From Bacteroides faecium (GTDB lineage: Bacteria > Bacteroidota > Bacteroidia > Bacteroidales > Bacteroidaceae): 64,000 nt of DNA. Shown here in pieces: positions 9,002-18,510 of this stretch. Where the stretch lies: contig NZ_CP050831.1 in NCBI RefSeq assembly GCF_012113595.1, forward strand, positions 5,394,001-5,458,000, given 5' to 3'. A program made the translations under genes and the position numbers. The notes beneath the pieces were generated by a model, which was not told the origin of the DNA, made no database searches, and saw only the letters and a program-made list of their open reading frames with translations. Numbering within the stretch: the first letter of the stretch is position 1; each line of letters begins with the position of its first letter.

Positions 9002-10031
9002 TTTTATATATTTCCGTTATTGTTTGATATTTAAAACCATCGTTTGTTTCAGACAATAAATACTTAAATCCTCCACTTGATACAAAACTTTTAGGATGAC
9101 CAACGAGTACGAATATATTTCTATCTTGTAAAGCTATTAACGACAAAAATTTTCTATGCATTATAGAAGAAAAAAGGCAATAGTCCCAAGTTTGATATTC
9201 CCTTTCAAAAAAATATTTAATCTTATCAAGTTTTCCTTTATGAATTCCGTTTGTTTTTGCTTCAAAAGCATCTTTTGCCGACTTTCGATTCTGAAATAAC
9301 GATTTCATTCTCTCCATTGAAATATATTTAGTCCAACGGACCATTGGAAAAGCAACAATTGGTAACTCCCATATCTCTTTATTTCCTCTTTGTTCTAACA
9401 TATTCCCCACTTGCCAATATTCTAAATCTATTGGTATATTTGAATAATCATAATTTGAAAGAATTCCTGCTTCCTTCCCTCCAGGATATATAGACGAATC
9501 AATCACCAACCCAGCTTGCTCCATTGCATTTACAATATTCTCAGAAGGTTGAATATTATATCCACCAGCACGCAAAGCAATACATTCGTACGTCGGATCA
9601 ACCTGTTGAATCAACTCTTCAATAATAGCTTTACCTTTCTTTAAGAGATTTACCAAAGAATATTCTCCATCACGTTCATAACTACCCAATCGCCATTCTT
9701 TCAAATTAACATTCCATTTATTTTTATCCCAATAAGCATCTACCCATTGAGGATGAAGATGTAGTTGTATATCATGTCCAGCCTTATAAGCATCTAATAA
9801 TTGTTGTTCAATTGCTTCAATAGGATTCTCCTTATATCCCATTGTATTACCTTTAGCCCATTCATCTTTTAATTTCCAGTATTCTATTACCTCAAAAAAG
9901 AAAGTAAAATGTACATCATACAGATTCGCAATATCCAACAAATGTTTAGTCGGTTCAATCATGTGTTGGAAAATATTTCCAGAGCCATTACCATATAACT
10001 CATAATCAAGAGTAAGAAGAAATACCTTCAT
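8988..10031 (-). CDS. NodB-like polysaccharide deacetylase family protein
   Basis: The 347-residue protein opens with LTLDYELYG, which supplies the first acidic residue of the NodB fold. The metal-binding histidine motif HDIQLHLHPQW lies near residue 95. The ALRAGGYNIQPSENI segment near residue 170 corresponds to the conserved R-x-G-G/P block of cytoplasmic polysaccharide deacetylase relatives. No signal peptide is present. It overlaps the acyltransferase gene by 4 bases (ATGA) and the next gene by 14 bases. The substrate is unknown, with N-acetyl sugars on a lipid-linked intermediate a reasonable guess. Confidence 0.75.
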   Translation of the reverse strand: MKVFLLTLDYELYGNGSGNIFQHMIEPTKHLLDIANLYDVHFTFFFEVIEYWKLKDEWAKGNTMGYKENPIEAIEQQLLDAYKAGHDIQLHLHPQWVDAYWDKNKWNVNLKEWRLGSYERDGEYSLVNLLKKGKAIIEELIQQVDPTYECIALRAGGYNIQPSENIVNAMEQAGLVIDSSIYPGGKEAGILSNYDYSNIPIDLEYWQVGNMLEQRGNKEIWELPIVAFPMVRWTKYISMERMKSLFQNRKSAKDAFEAKTNGIHKGKLDKIKYFFEREYQTWDYCLFSSIMHRKFLSLIALQDRNIFVLVGHPKSFVSSGGFKYLLSETNDGFKYQTITEIYKNDIK

Positions 10032-10897
10032 TTTTTAAGTCGAGTAATATTTTGTTCATACTTAATCTTCACCTCATTATAAAGATCTGTGTTGTCCACC
10101 ACATATATAAAAGAAAAACCAAAATCTACTCTTTTGTAAGTTTTGCAATGAAGTGATGCAACATAATCTCCTGGACTAATTGCTGAATTCATTAATTTAC
10201 TATTGTGAATATATGTTTTCACATCTTTCTCTTCTCCATTCTCCAACCTTACTTTCAATAAAAACTTATCAGACAAATACCACTCTGCTTTATCTTTTGA
10301 TAATACATCTTCTAACGCATGAAAAGCTGGAATATTCTTTACGCCCAATCCTAAAGACTTACACTCCTCTTTTAATAATTTTCCATAAGGAGAATCCCAA
10401 TAAAATGGGGTTTGGCTATTTTCATGTCCTCCTGCAAAAATTTGGGCATTCTTGCCCCACACACAAACTGCTTTTGTTGGATGAATACTTTTATAAACAT
10501 CTGGCATTTTAGAAAAAACATTAGTTAAAATTCCCATACCTGACTTAGTGTTCTTCATATCAAATATATGATTACCTTTCGCCCATTCATCAGAATTCAT
10601 CGGGGGGTAATAAGCCATCATTATCACACCATTTTTGGTAACAATCGATTGAAGTAGTTCTATTACTTCTTGAGGAGAATATTTTGCGTTCAAATTACCG
10701 AATCCTGAAGATACTATGATTTTATCCCCAGATTGTAAGCCCAAATCATTTACTAATATCCCCTTCAACTCATCGAGAGATGTTTGAGGGACATCACCTT
10801 TCATCCGTTCCTTAAGATGGCGTTTTAATCTTTTCAAATGGCTCCTCAACTCTGGAGATAAAACTCCTTTCAAAAAAGACTTTATATTTACCATCAC
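10028..10897 (-). CDS. AAC(3)-like N-acyltransferase of the capsule locus
   Basis: The 289-residue protein belongs to the antibiotic N-acetyltransferase fold family. It has the KIIVSSGFGNL opening of the domain, the conserved HPTKAVCVWG histidine block, TPFYWDSPYGKL, and the ALEDVL segment. Members in capsule and O-antigen loci acetylate sugar amino groups in nucleotide-sugar or lipid-linked form, so drug resistance should not be inferred. A Lys/Arg-rich, possibly membrane-peripheral leader of about 35 residues precedes the fold. Start is MMVN at 10897 or the next Met. It is followed by an overlapping deacetylase-family gene. Confidence 0.8.
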   Translation of the reverse strand: MMVNIKSFLKGVLSPELRSHLKRLKRHLKERMKGDVPQTSLDELKGILVNDLGLQSGDKIIVSSGFGNLNAKYSPQEVIELLQSIVTKNGVIMMAYYPPMNSDEWAKGNHIFDMKNTKSGMGILTNVFSKMPDVYKSIHPTKAVCVWGKNAQIFAGGHENSQTPFYWDSPYGKLLKEECKSLGLGVKNIPAFHALEDVLSKDKAEWYLSDKFLLKVRLENGEEKDVKTYIHNSKLMNSAISPGDYVASLHCKTYKRVDFGFSFIYVVDNTDLYNEVKIKYEQNITRLKK

Positions 10898-10899
10898 TG

Positions 10900-12066
10900 T
10901 TAATTACTTATTTTATTAATCAAGACTTTAACGCGTGCATCCCATGAAATCTCATTTTCAGCAATGCTCCTATTATATTTTCCCATTTCGGATAATTTAT
11001 AATTCTTATTTAGTATGGATTTTAACTTTTCACAAATATCCTGTTCATCATCACGGTTTACTTTAATAAATCCTTTCTCATGTAATTCAACAAATGATAT
11101 TAAATCCCCATATGGATCAATCATTACAGGTCGTCCATAACTCAAATAATCACCTAATTTATTAGGCCAACCCATAGCACCTATCAGTAAGTTTTTACGC
11201 ATTAATAAGAATACATCGACCTCACTTATTTCATTCTGTCCTTTTATAACATCAATCCAGCCACACTCAATTATAATATTTCTCAATCCATATTTATCTA
11301 TAATTGAATCTGAAACTTTTTTCCCGAACAATAAAATCTTAAAATTTGAAGGATAAAAATGCTTTATACATAAAAGTATTGGCAAAATACCTTTAAATTC
11401 CTCATCATCAATTCCTATATAGCCAAACCTTATTATCCTATTTAAAGAATCAGGCAATTCTTTAAACGAGATTTTATCTGGTAAAGAACCGCCAGGAACC
11501 AATATAATTTTCTCCGGCATTATTCTCATTTCCTCAATAACATAACTTCTCATTATTTCAGACAATACCAATACATAATCAGATGTTTGTCTAAAATATG
11601 ATATTGCCCACAAAAAATATTTTCCAAATAGGATTTTATACAAATAGGATTTCGAATCATAATATCCACCCCTCCCTAACAAATCACCATATTCTGATAA
11701 ATACTTAGATTTATATATAAACTGGTTTATTTTACATGGCCAACCTGAACAAGGAGTCTCTCCACAGTCCGAATACACCAAATCATATTTATGGAATAAA
11801 GCATATAACGCTCTCATCATAAAATTTAAGGTAAAAAGTCCCATAGGCAATTTTCTTATACGATAAGGGATTATAGCATTATAGCAGATAATCGTAACTC
11901 CGTCAATATATCTTTTATGCCATAATTTCAGACTTCTCCTTTTTTCAGAAACCAATAAAACAACCTCCAATCCATTATGTGCTAAAGCTCGTGCTAATGG
12001 GAAAGTTCTTCCCCAACGTATACCTTCATAATCAGAAGAGCTTATACATAAAATACTTTTATTCAT
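10900..12066 (-). CDS. GT4-type glycosyltransferase
   Basis: The 388-residue protein has a GT-B layout: an N-terminal acceptor half (SILCISSSDYEGIRWGRTFPLARALAHNG) and a C-terminal donor half with FGYIGIDDEEFKG, LLFGKK, and a KLGDYLSYGRPVM segment corresponding to the nucleotide-binding GxPxxxxE region. The sugar and linkage are not predictable. It lies one base from the cupin gene upstream and two bases from the acyltransferase gene downstream, within the AT-rich serotype-specific part of the locus. Confidence 0.82.
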   Translation of the reverse strand: MNKSILCISSSDYEGIRWGRTFPLARALAHNGLEVVLLVSEKRRSLKLWHKRYIDGVTIICYNAIIPYRIRKLPMGLFTLNFMMRALYALFHKYDLVYSDCGETPCSGWPCKINQFIYKSKYLSEYGDLLGRGGYYDSKSYLYKILFGKYFLWAISYFRQTSDYVLVLSEIMRSYVIEEMRIMPEKIILVPGGSLPDKISFKELPDSLNRIIRFGYIGIDDEEFKGILPILLCIKHFYPSNFKILLFGKKVSDSIIDKYGLRNIIIECGWIDVIKGQNEISEVDVFLLMRKNLLIGAMGWPNKLGDYLSYGRPVMIDPYGDLISFVELHEKGFIKVNRDDEQDICEKLKSILNKNYKLSEMGKYNRSIAENEISWDARVKVLINKISN

Positions 12067-12067
12067 C

Positions 12068-12469
12068 CTATTTTAATAAATCAATGTCTTGAAAAGGAAT
12101 GTATGGTCCCTTTTTTATTTCTAAAATTAAGGTATCAGATTCCAAGACTCTGAGTGAATGCCATTCACCAGGCATTATTTCACAAATAATATTGCCACTT
12201 TCGCTACTCATCAGATGACGTTCGACAATTGTTTTATTGTCATCATATCGTAAAACTTCTATTGCCCCCTGTAACAAAACAAATGTTTCTTTCTTAGATG
12301 GGTGCAGATGACGATGAATAGGCATAATAGTTTCAGGCTGCAAAGAGTTTAAAAGTTTATGAATATCTTCATCTAAAGATTCATGAATGTTATAATTCAT
12401 ACGTAATCGTTCTGATACTCTCGCTTGCTTATGTACTTCTGCAACAATAGATTTTCCAATTATTTTCAT
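12068..12469 (-). CDS. wbuC: WbuC family cupin-fold protein
   Basis: This 133-residue cupin has the metal-binding motif MPIHRHLHPSKKETF followed about 45 residues later by PGEWHSL, matching WbuC from E. coli and Pseudomonas O-antigen loci. WbuC genes commonly lie beside fnlA-fnlB-fnlC genes, as here. Its catalytic role is not established, although association with L-FucNAc-containing polysaccharides is consistent. Proteins of this family are small and single-domain, so length is normal. Confidence 0.85.
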   Translation of the reverse strand: MKIIGKSIVAEVHKQARVSERLRMNYNIHESLDEDIHKLLNSLQPETIMPIHRHLHPSKKETFVLLQGAIEVLRYDDNKTIVERHLMSSESGNIICEIMPGEWHSLRVLESDTLILEIKKGPYIPFQDIDLLK

Positions 12470-12501
12470 TACAAATCCATTTTATTAAATATCCTTTATT
12501 T

Positions 12502-13674
12502 TCAATATTTTCGCCAAACCATCTTATCAACCACTCCCGTATAGCTCTGAATTAGATTTACGACTTTGGTGGAAACATTCTCTTCTACATAATCCGGCAC
12601 AGGAAGACCATAATCACCATTTGCATTCATCGTGATAGCCATATCTACAGCCTGTAACAACGACTCTGAATCAATTCCGGCTAAGACAAAGCAAGCTTTA
12701 TCCAATGCCTCGGGGCGTTCCGTGCTTGTACGGATACACACTGCAGGAAACGGACGCTTTATAGAAACAAAGAAAGAACTCTCTTCAGGTAATGTGCCAC
12801 TGTCGGAAATCACAGCAGCAGCATTCATTTGAAGGCAATTATAATCGTGAAAACCAAGAGGCTCATGCTGTATGACAGATGCATTCAGTTTAAATCCGCT
12901 CTGTTCCAAACGTTTTTTTGAACGAGGATGACAAGAATAAAGAATTGGCATATTATACTTCTCTGCAATAGCATTGATAGCATTGAATAAAGAAAGAAAA
13001 TTTTTCTCCGTGTCAATATTCTCTTCACGATGAGCGGAAAGCAGCATATATTGTTTTTTCTCCAATCCCAAACGTTCCAATATATCTGATGCTTCAATGT
13101 CGTGCAAATTAGCATGAATTACTTCTGCCATAGGTGAACCTGTCACATAAGTACGCTCTTTGGGAAGCCCATTCTCATCTAAATAGCGACGTGCATGTTC
13201 ACTATAACACATATTGACATCTGAAATAATATCCACAATACGGCGGTTCGTTTCTTCCGGCAAACACTCATCTTTACAGCGATTGCCCGCTTCCATATGA
13301 AAAATCGGAATATGAAGACGTTTGGCAGATATAGCAGATAAACAAGAATTTGTATCACCTAAGATTAACAATGCATCCGGACGTATCTGTGCCATCAATT
13401 TGTAACTATAATTAATTATATTACCCACCGTTGCCCCTAAATCATCTCCTACAGTGTCCATGTACACCTCTGGATCTTTCAATTTCAAATCCTTGAAGAA
13501 AACACCATTTAAATTATAATCATAATTCTGACCGGTATGTGCTAAAATACAGTCAAAATATTGACGGCATTTGTTTATCACTGCGGCAAGACGAATAATT
13601 TCAGGACGAGTTCCGGCAATAATTAAGAGTTTCAATTTCCCGTTATTCTGAAATTTGACATTTGAATAGCTCAT
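12502..13674 (-). CDS. fnlC: UDP-N-acetyl-L-fucosamine synthase, 2-epimerase type (FnlC/WbjD)
   Basis: The 390-residue protein belongs to the non-hydrolysing UDP-GlcNAc 2-epimerase family (GTRPEIIRL at the N-terminus, HTGQNYDYNLN, HMEAGNRC, DSGTLPEESSFF). The HTGQNYDYNLN and NRCKDECLPEETNRR forms are those of FnlC/WbjD/CapG, which perform the last step to UDP-L-FucNAc, rather than of WecB. The two preceding enzymes of the pathway lie directly upstream. A genuine WecB is present separately at 21068-22219. Confidence 0.93.
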   Translation of the reverse strand: MSYSNVKFQNNGKLKLLIIAGTRPEIIRLAAVINKCRQYFDCILAHTGQNYDYNLNGVFFKDLKLKDPEVYMDTVGDDLGATVGNIINYSYKLMAQIRPDALLILGDTNSCLSAISAKRLHIPIFHMEAGNRCKDECLPEETNRRIVDIISDVNMCYSEHARRYLDENGLPKERTYVTGSPMAEVIHANLHDIEASDILERLGLEKKQYMLLSAHREENIDTEKNFLSLFNAINAIAEKYNMPILYSCHPRSKKRLEQSGFKLNASVIQHEPLGFHDYNCLQMNAAAVISDSGTLPEESSFFVSIKRPFPAVCIRTSTERPEALDKACFVLAGIDSESLLQAVDMAITMNANGDYGLPVPDYVEENVSTKVVNLIQSYTGVVDKMVWRKY

Positions 13675-13780
13675 AATCCAAACATTTTTTTTAACGCATT
13701 AATGGCCAATATGCTTATTTATGCTCTTATTCAATTATCCATTGAAAAGAACCTGTCAGCATATTGGCTAAATTAGTATA

Positions 13781-14932
13781 TTACACTTTTTCAAAGTAAG
13801 TATCCGGATTCTGAGGATCAAAACACTCGTTACACCAAATGAATGTGACCATATCCGTATCCCCCAAATTCTCAATATTATGTGTATAGCCTGTAGGAAT
13901 ATCAATAACTTCCATCTTATCTCCTGAAACATAATATTCAAGAACTTGACTATCAGAATTTCTCATATCACGAAAACGAATCACTCCCTTACCACTGACG
14001 GTCAAAAACTTCTCGTTTTTTGTATGATGCCAATGTTGTCCTTTAACTATGCCCGGTTTCACTATATTAACTGAGAACTGTCCACGCTCGGGAGTACGAA
14101 TAATCTCCGTAAAACTACCGCGCTCGTCAACATTCATTTTTAACGGATAACCGAATTCATCTGTTGGCAGGTAAGATAGATAAGTAGAATAGAGTTTCTT
14201 TGTGAAAGCATCGCCCATATCAGGTACACTCCAATTATTACGGCTCTCTTTAAAGCTATAGAGCAAATCGACAATAGCACCTAAAGTTATGGTATGCACC
14301 ACAGGCACTACACAATAAGCACCCTCGTAATGTTCCATTCCACTTAAGGAAGCAATTAATTCATTCACCACATCATCTACATACACCAGATTCATCACCA
14401 CATCAGGATCATTCATTTGAATAGGCAAACCATTGGCTATATTATTACAGAACGTAGCTACCGCACTGTTATAATTAGGACAACACCATTTGCCAAATAC
14501 ATTAGGAAAACGGTACACCAGTACCTTGGTTCCTGTTTCTCCGGCATAGTCGAACATCAACTGCTCTCCTGCTCTCTTCGACTCCCCATAAGGATTGTTC
14601 AGAGCAGCCTGCGACGATGATGAAATCATCACAGGGCATTTATTTCCGTATTTCTTTAACGTATCTAACAGTATAGAAGCGAAACCAAAATTTCCCTTCA
14701 TAAACTCTGACTGATCTTTCGGACGATTCACTCCGGCAAGGTTAAACACAAAGTCGGCATTTCTACAATAGATATCCAACTCTGCCGGATCACTATCAAT
14801 ATCATATTCGAAGATTTTCAGTTCTTCACCTGATATATCATAGTTCTTAGCCTTACCACTCTGAATATTGTGCAATTGGGAAACTAAGTTTCGTCCGACG
14901 AAGCCTTTGGCACCGGTAACTAATATATTCAT
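13781..14932 (-). CDS. fnlB: bifunctional reductase-epimerase of UDP-L-FucNAc synthesis (FnlB/WbjC/CapF)
   Basis: The protein joins an NAD(P)-binding SDR domain (MNILVTGAKGFVGRN; NPYGESKRAGE containing the YxxxK-type site) to a C-terminal cupin (about residues 270-380, with HWHHTKNEKF and HNIENLGD). This is the architecture of CapF/WbjC, which epimerises and reduces the 4-keto intermediate made by FnlA. The start at 14932 is preferred over an in-frame Met eight codons upstream because family members begin at MNILVTGA. Length is then 383 residues. Confidence 0.93.
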   Translation of the reverse strand: MNILVTGAKGFVGRNLVSQLHNIQSGKAKNYDISGEELKIFEYDIDSDPAELDIYCRNADFVFNLAGVNRPKDQSEFMKGNFGFASILLDTLKKYGNKCPVMISSSSQAALNNPYGESKRAGEQLMFDYAGETGTKVLVYRFPNVFGKWCCPNYNSAVATFCNNIANGLPIQMNDPDVVMNLVYVDDVVNELIASLSGMEHYEGAYCVVPVVHTITLGAIVDLLYSFKESRNNWSVPDMGDAFTKKLYSTYLSYLPTDEFGYPLKMNVDERGSFTEIIRTPERGQFSVNIVKPGIVKGQHWHHTKNEKFLTVSGKGVIRFRDMRNSDSQVLEYYVSGDKMEVIDIPTGYTHNIENLGDTDMVTFIWCNECFDPQNPDTYFEKV

Positions 14933-15073
14933 ACTAATTTTATTGTTAAAACTCAACTTGTTTCTTATTAGAGATTATTTTCAGGAAAGAGAAATTGTGA
15001 AACTATGCAAGTTGAGTAAAAAGGCATTAATAATAAATTCACAAAATATATTTGCTTAAAAGCAAGGATAAAG

Positions 15074-16147
15074 TTACTCACTTCTGATTTCTTTAGCTTT
15101 AGCATGTTCTATCAATCCCAAGTCTTCTTGAATAAAACGCAAGCGCATCAATTGCTCTTTCATACCTTCCACATCAAGGCGACGAGTATTGTGGCTATGA
15201 TAATCTTCAATTCGGGAAACATCTTCATTACCTTCAGTAAAGAACTTGTCATAGTTCAAATCGCGGTTATCACAAGGGATACGATAATAATCACCCATAT
15301 CTATCGCTTTAGCCATTTCTTCACGAGTGACAAGCGTTTCATACAATTTCTCACCATGACGAGTTCCAATCACTTTTACTTCTGTTTCTCCATATCTTGG
15401 ATCCACTTTCACATAAATCTGTTTCAAAGCTTCAGCCAATGTAGAAAGTGTCGCAGCTGGAGCTTTCTGCACGAAAAGGTCACCATTATGTCCATGAGTA
15501 AAGGCATACACAACCAAGTCTACCGCATCGTCCAACGTCATCATGAAACGAGTCATATTCGGGTCGGTGATAGTAATCGGATTACCTTCGATGATCTGTT
15601 CTACCCACAAAGGTATCACCGAGCCACGGCTTGCCATGACATTGCCGTAGCGGGTACAGCAAATAACTGTCCGTGCATCTTCACCGAGTTCACGTCCTTT
15701 TGATATAGAAACTTTCTCCATCAAAGCTTTACTAATACCCATTGCATTAATTGGATAAGCAGCCTTATCGGTAGAAAGTACCACCACATTCTTTACACCA
15801 TGTTCGATAGCGGAAAGCAATACATTTTCCGTGCCCAATACATTGGTATGAGTAGCCTCCATTGGAAAAAACTCGCAACTGGGTACTTGTTTCAGAGCAG
15901 CAGCAGAAAACACATAGTCTACCCCTCGCATAGCAACATCCACAGACGCTTTATTCCGCACATTACCTATATAAAACTTCACTTTCGGATTCTGCAAACG
16001 ATGACGCATATCGTCTTGCTTTTTCTCGTCACGGCTAAAGATGCGAATTTCTTTGATATCCGAGTCTAAAAAACGACGAAGAACAGCGTTTCCAAATGAA
16101 CCCGTACCGCCTGTGATTAACAGGACTTTGTCTTTAAATACTGACAT
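15074..16147 (-). CDS. fnlA: UDP-GlcNAc 4,6-dehydratase/5-epimerase (FnlA/WbjB/CapE)
   Basis: The 357-residue SDR protein has the GGTGSFG nucleotide-binding loop, FSRDEKKQDDMR, and STDKAAYPINAMGISK. In the last motif the usual catalytic Tyr-x-x-x-Lys is Met-x-x-x-Lys, a trait of the inverting dehydratases. It performs the first step from UDP-GlcNAc toward UDP-L-FucNAc. fnlB and fnlC follow in pathway order. Confidence 0.95.
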   Translation of the reverse strand: MSVFKDKVLLITGGTGSFGNAVLRRFLDSDIKEIRIFSRDEKKQDDMRHRLQNPKVKFYIGNVRNKASVDVAMRGVDYVFSAAALKQVPSCEFFPMEATHTNVLGTENVLLSAIEHGVKNVVVLSTDKAAYPINAMGISKALMEKVSISKGRELGEDARTVICCTRYGNVMASRGSVIPLWVEQIIEGNPITITDPNMTRFMMTLDDAVDLVVYAFTHGHNGDLFVQKAPAATLSTLAEALKQIYVKVDPRYGETEVKVIGTRHGEKLYETLVTREEMAKAIDMGDYYRIPCDNRDLNYDKFFTEGNEDVSRIEDYHSHNTRRLDVEGMKEQLMRLRFIQEDLGLIEHAKAKEIRSE

Positions 16148-16149
16148 AA

Positions 16150-17328
16150 TTATAACGATTTTATAAAGTTAAATATTTTATTTCCCGCCTGATAATGCGA
16201 ATAGTTATTTATAATCTTTTGTTTACCAGCCTCCCCTGCCAATAGAGCCTCTTTATAGTTATCAAATATATAGCTCAATTTATCAGCAAAATCTTTCGGA
16301 GAGCCGGGCATAGCCAGATAAACCTCTTTCTTATCCACAAAATACTCTGATATCTCCCCTACATCAGTACATAAAACAGGTTTTGCTGTCATCAAATATT
16401 CACCTAATTTTGTCGGAAACCCACCGGCAGCTCTAACCGTATCCGGTTGCGATGAGACTAAAACGTCTGCTTCATTCAATATCGTTGGAACATCTACATA
16501 AGAAACATAATCGAATGTCACATAATCAGATAATTCATTAGACTTGATTATGTCTAACAGTTCATTCTTATTTGATTTTGAAGGATTACCATATAAAAAA
16601 AGATGAATGTTATATTTATTTCTTAAATAAGCCAATGATAATAATATGTTATCCACATTATCCTTCGATAATTCCATATTTCCCATATATACAATCCTAA
16701 AAGATGCAGGATGCATATTTACTCTAACAGGTAGTTTTTCAAATCTTGAAATATCCGTAATGGATGAAACTATTATCCCTTTATGGAAAGAAATGTCTTG
16801 ATAATACTTCAATAAAGTATCCGTCATTGAAATATATCCTGAATAGAAATGAAGAATTAATGAATATGCATTCCGCTTCCATGCAGGAATTGCTTTTTTC
16901 AATTTACCCCGGATGGGAATAGGAAATTCATCAAATATAAACAACAACTTCGATTGAATTATTATATTGGCAAATATCATATAGCATAATATTACAAGAT
17001 TATCCGAACTAATAATTATTGCATCATATTTAGATTTTCCATTATTCTTAACTAAATATTTCATTAATAGCAGCAATGACCAAAGAACTTCTAAATATCT
17101 AAAGATTTTATTCTTTGTTCTCTTACGTCGGAAGGCATATCTATATTTTACACCATCCAATTCTCCCTTGTCATCTTCCAAATTATCTATGCCTATTCCT
17201 GATGGCATATATGAAATAACTTCAATATCAGCACCCAAGGCAACCAATCCTTTTGAATAAGAAAAAATTCGTGTTGTCGCAGCCATTCCATAAGGCAATG
17301 GATAACTGCAAATAATGGCTATTTTCAT
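16150..17328 (-). CDS. GT4-type glycosyltransferase
   Basis: The 392-residue GT-B protein has an N-terminal SYPLPYGMAATTRIFSYSKG segment and a C-terminal IVYMGNMELSKDNVDN donor-side motif. GGFPTKLGEYLMTAKPVL carries the conserved Glu. It is clearly a paralogue of the next gene (17325-18506), which shares YMGNMELSKDNVDNI and GGFPTKLGEYMATG. The pair overlap by 4 bases (ATGA). Two tandem related transferases suggest two related linkages in the repeat unit, which is an inference. Confidence 0.88.
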   Translation of the reverse strand: MKIAIICSYPLPYGMAATTRIFSYSKGLVALGADIEVISYMPSGIGIDNLEDDKGELDGVKYRYAFRRKRTKNKIFRYLEVLWSLLLLMKYLVKNNGKSKYDAIIISSDNLVILCYMIFANIIIQSKLLFIFDEFPIPIRGKLKKAIPAWKRNAYSLILHFYSGYISMTDTLLKYYQDISFHKGIIVSSITDISRFEKLPVRVNMHPASFRIVYMGNMELSKDNVDNILLSLAYLRNKYNIHLFLYGNPSKSNKNELLDIIKSNELSDYVTFDYVSYVDVPTILNEADVLVSSQPDTVRAAGGFPTKLGEYLMTAKPVLCTDVGEISEYFVDKKEVYLAMPGSPKDFADKLSYIFDNYKEALLAGEAGKQKIINNYSHYQAGNKIFNFIKSL

Positions 17329-18506
17329 AAACGGGAATAAAGAAAATCCAATAATTTCTTCGACACTGATTTGTAATCGAAATTATTCAATAAATACTCT
17401 TTCGCATTAGATGCTATATCTAATGCTTCTGAATAGTTTGAAAAAATAAAATCCAATTTACTAGCATAAGCTATGTGATTCTCTGGCTCTACGATATAAA
17501 CGTGAACCCCGTCCTGAACGTATTTAGTTATTTCACCTACATCGGTTAAAATAGCCGGAACTCCGGTTGCCATATACTCGCCAAGTTTAGTAGGAAAACC
17601 ACCTTCTGCTCGTTTAGAATTAGGTTGAGACGACACTAGCAAATAAGCATTCTTCAAAATAGACGGTACTTCCAAACTACTAACTCTTCCTTTAATAAAT
17701 ACCCTATCTGAAAGATTACATTCTTCAATAACAGATATTATTACATTATAATCTTTTGGTGAAGGAGCTCCATACAGATAAAAATCTATATCAGGATATT
17801 TATTGGCTATCATAGAAAAAGCACGTATTATATTGTCTACATTATCTTTTGACAACTCCATATTACCCATATAACACATATATTTTTTCTGAACATTGTC
17901 AGCCGCATTGATGTTAAATCTGGAAGTGTCTGTGATAGTAGGTAAAATATAATAAGGTTTATTCAGTTTGCTATTAAAAAAAACATTCAATTTTTCCGTC
18001 ATGAAAATAAAAGAATCCTCATATTTTAAAATAAAATTATAGAGTCTTTTTTTCCAAGTTGGAATATCTTTCTTCAAATACACTCTTATAGGTTCCGGAT
18101 ATTCATCAGTAATAAAAACAGGCTTAATACCTAATATCTTAGCCCATAAAGTGAATAAGAACAGTATATCTAGGAAATCATTGCTAATTAATAAGAAATC
18201 TATTTTTTCAGCTTTATTTTCCTTCCAAATATTATAGCATGTCACTCCCCAGTAATAATACCTCCCAATAAACCTGCAAATTTTATATTTAGAATAAACA
18301 CGGGTGTTGGGATATCTATAATTTATGCCTTCATAAGTTCCATAGGCAGGATAAGATGATGGATTTGTATGTAAATCCGTTGGCCTATAAATAAAAACAT
18401 CTGTTTTAGCACCATGTTGATGAAGTCCTTTCATATAAGAAATAATCCTTGCTGATGCTGCCAATCCTTCAGGAAAGGAAAATGTGCAAACTACTGAAAC
18501 TCTCAT
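17325..18506 (-). CDS. GT4-type glycosyltransferase
   Basis: The 393-residue GT-B protein opens with SVVCTFSFPEGLAASARIISYMKG and has CYMGNMELSKDNVDNI and GGFPTKLGEYMATGVP in the donor half. It is a diverged duplicate of the following transferase and is translationally coupled to it. It lies 4 bases after the polymerase gene. Donor and acceptor are not predictable from sequence alone. Confidence 0.88.
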   Translation of the reverse strand: MRVSVVCTFSFPEGLAASARIISYMKGLHQHGAKTDVFIYRPTDLHTNPSSYPAYGTYEGINYRYPNTRVYSKYKICRFIGRYYYWGVTCYNIWKENKAEKIDFLLISNDFLDILFLFTLWAKILGIKPVFITDEYPEPIRVYLKKDIPTWKKRLYNFILKYEDSFIFMTEKLNVFFNSKLNKPYYILPTITDTSRFNINAADNVQKKYMCYMGNMELSKDNVDNIIRAFSMIANKYPDIDFYLYGAPSPKDYNVIISVIEECNLSDRVFIKGRVSSLEVPSILKNAYLLVSSQPNSKRAEGGFPTKLGEYMATGVPAILTDVGEITKYVQDGVHVYIVEPENHIAYASKLDFIFSNYSEALDIASNAKEYLLNNFDYKSVSKKLLDFLYSRL

Positions 18507-18510
18507 TTTA

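Noticed and set aside
10028..10897. AAC(3)-like gene as an aminoglycoside resistance gene
   Set aside because: It lies inside a capsule operon, overlaps a deacetylase gene, and family members in such loci acylate sugars. Resistance is not supported.
12502..13674. Second WecB copy
   Set aside because: Although in the same superfamily, its motifs and position after fnlA-fnlB identify FnlC rather than a redundant UDP-GlcNAc 2-epimerase.
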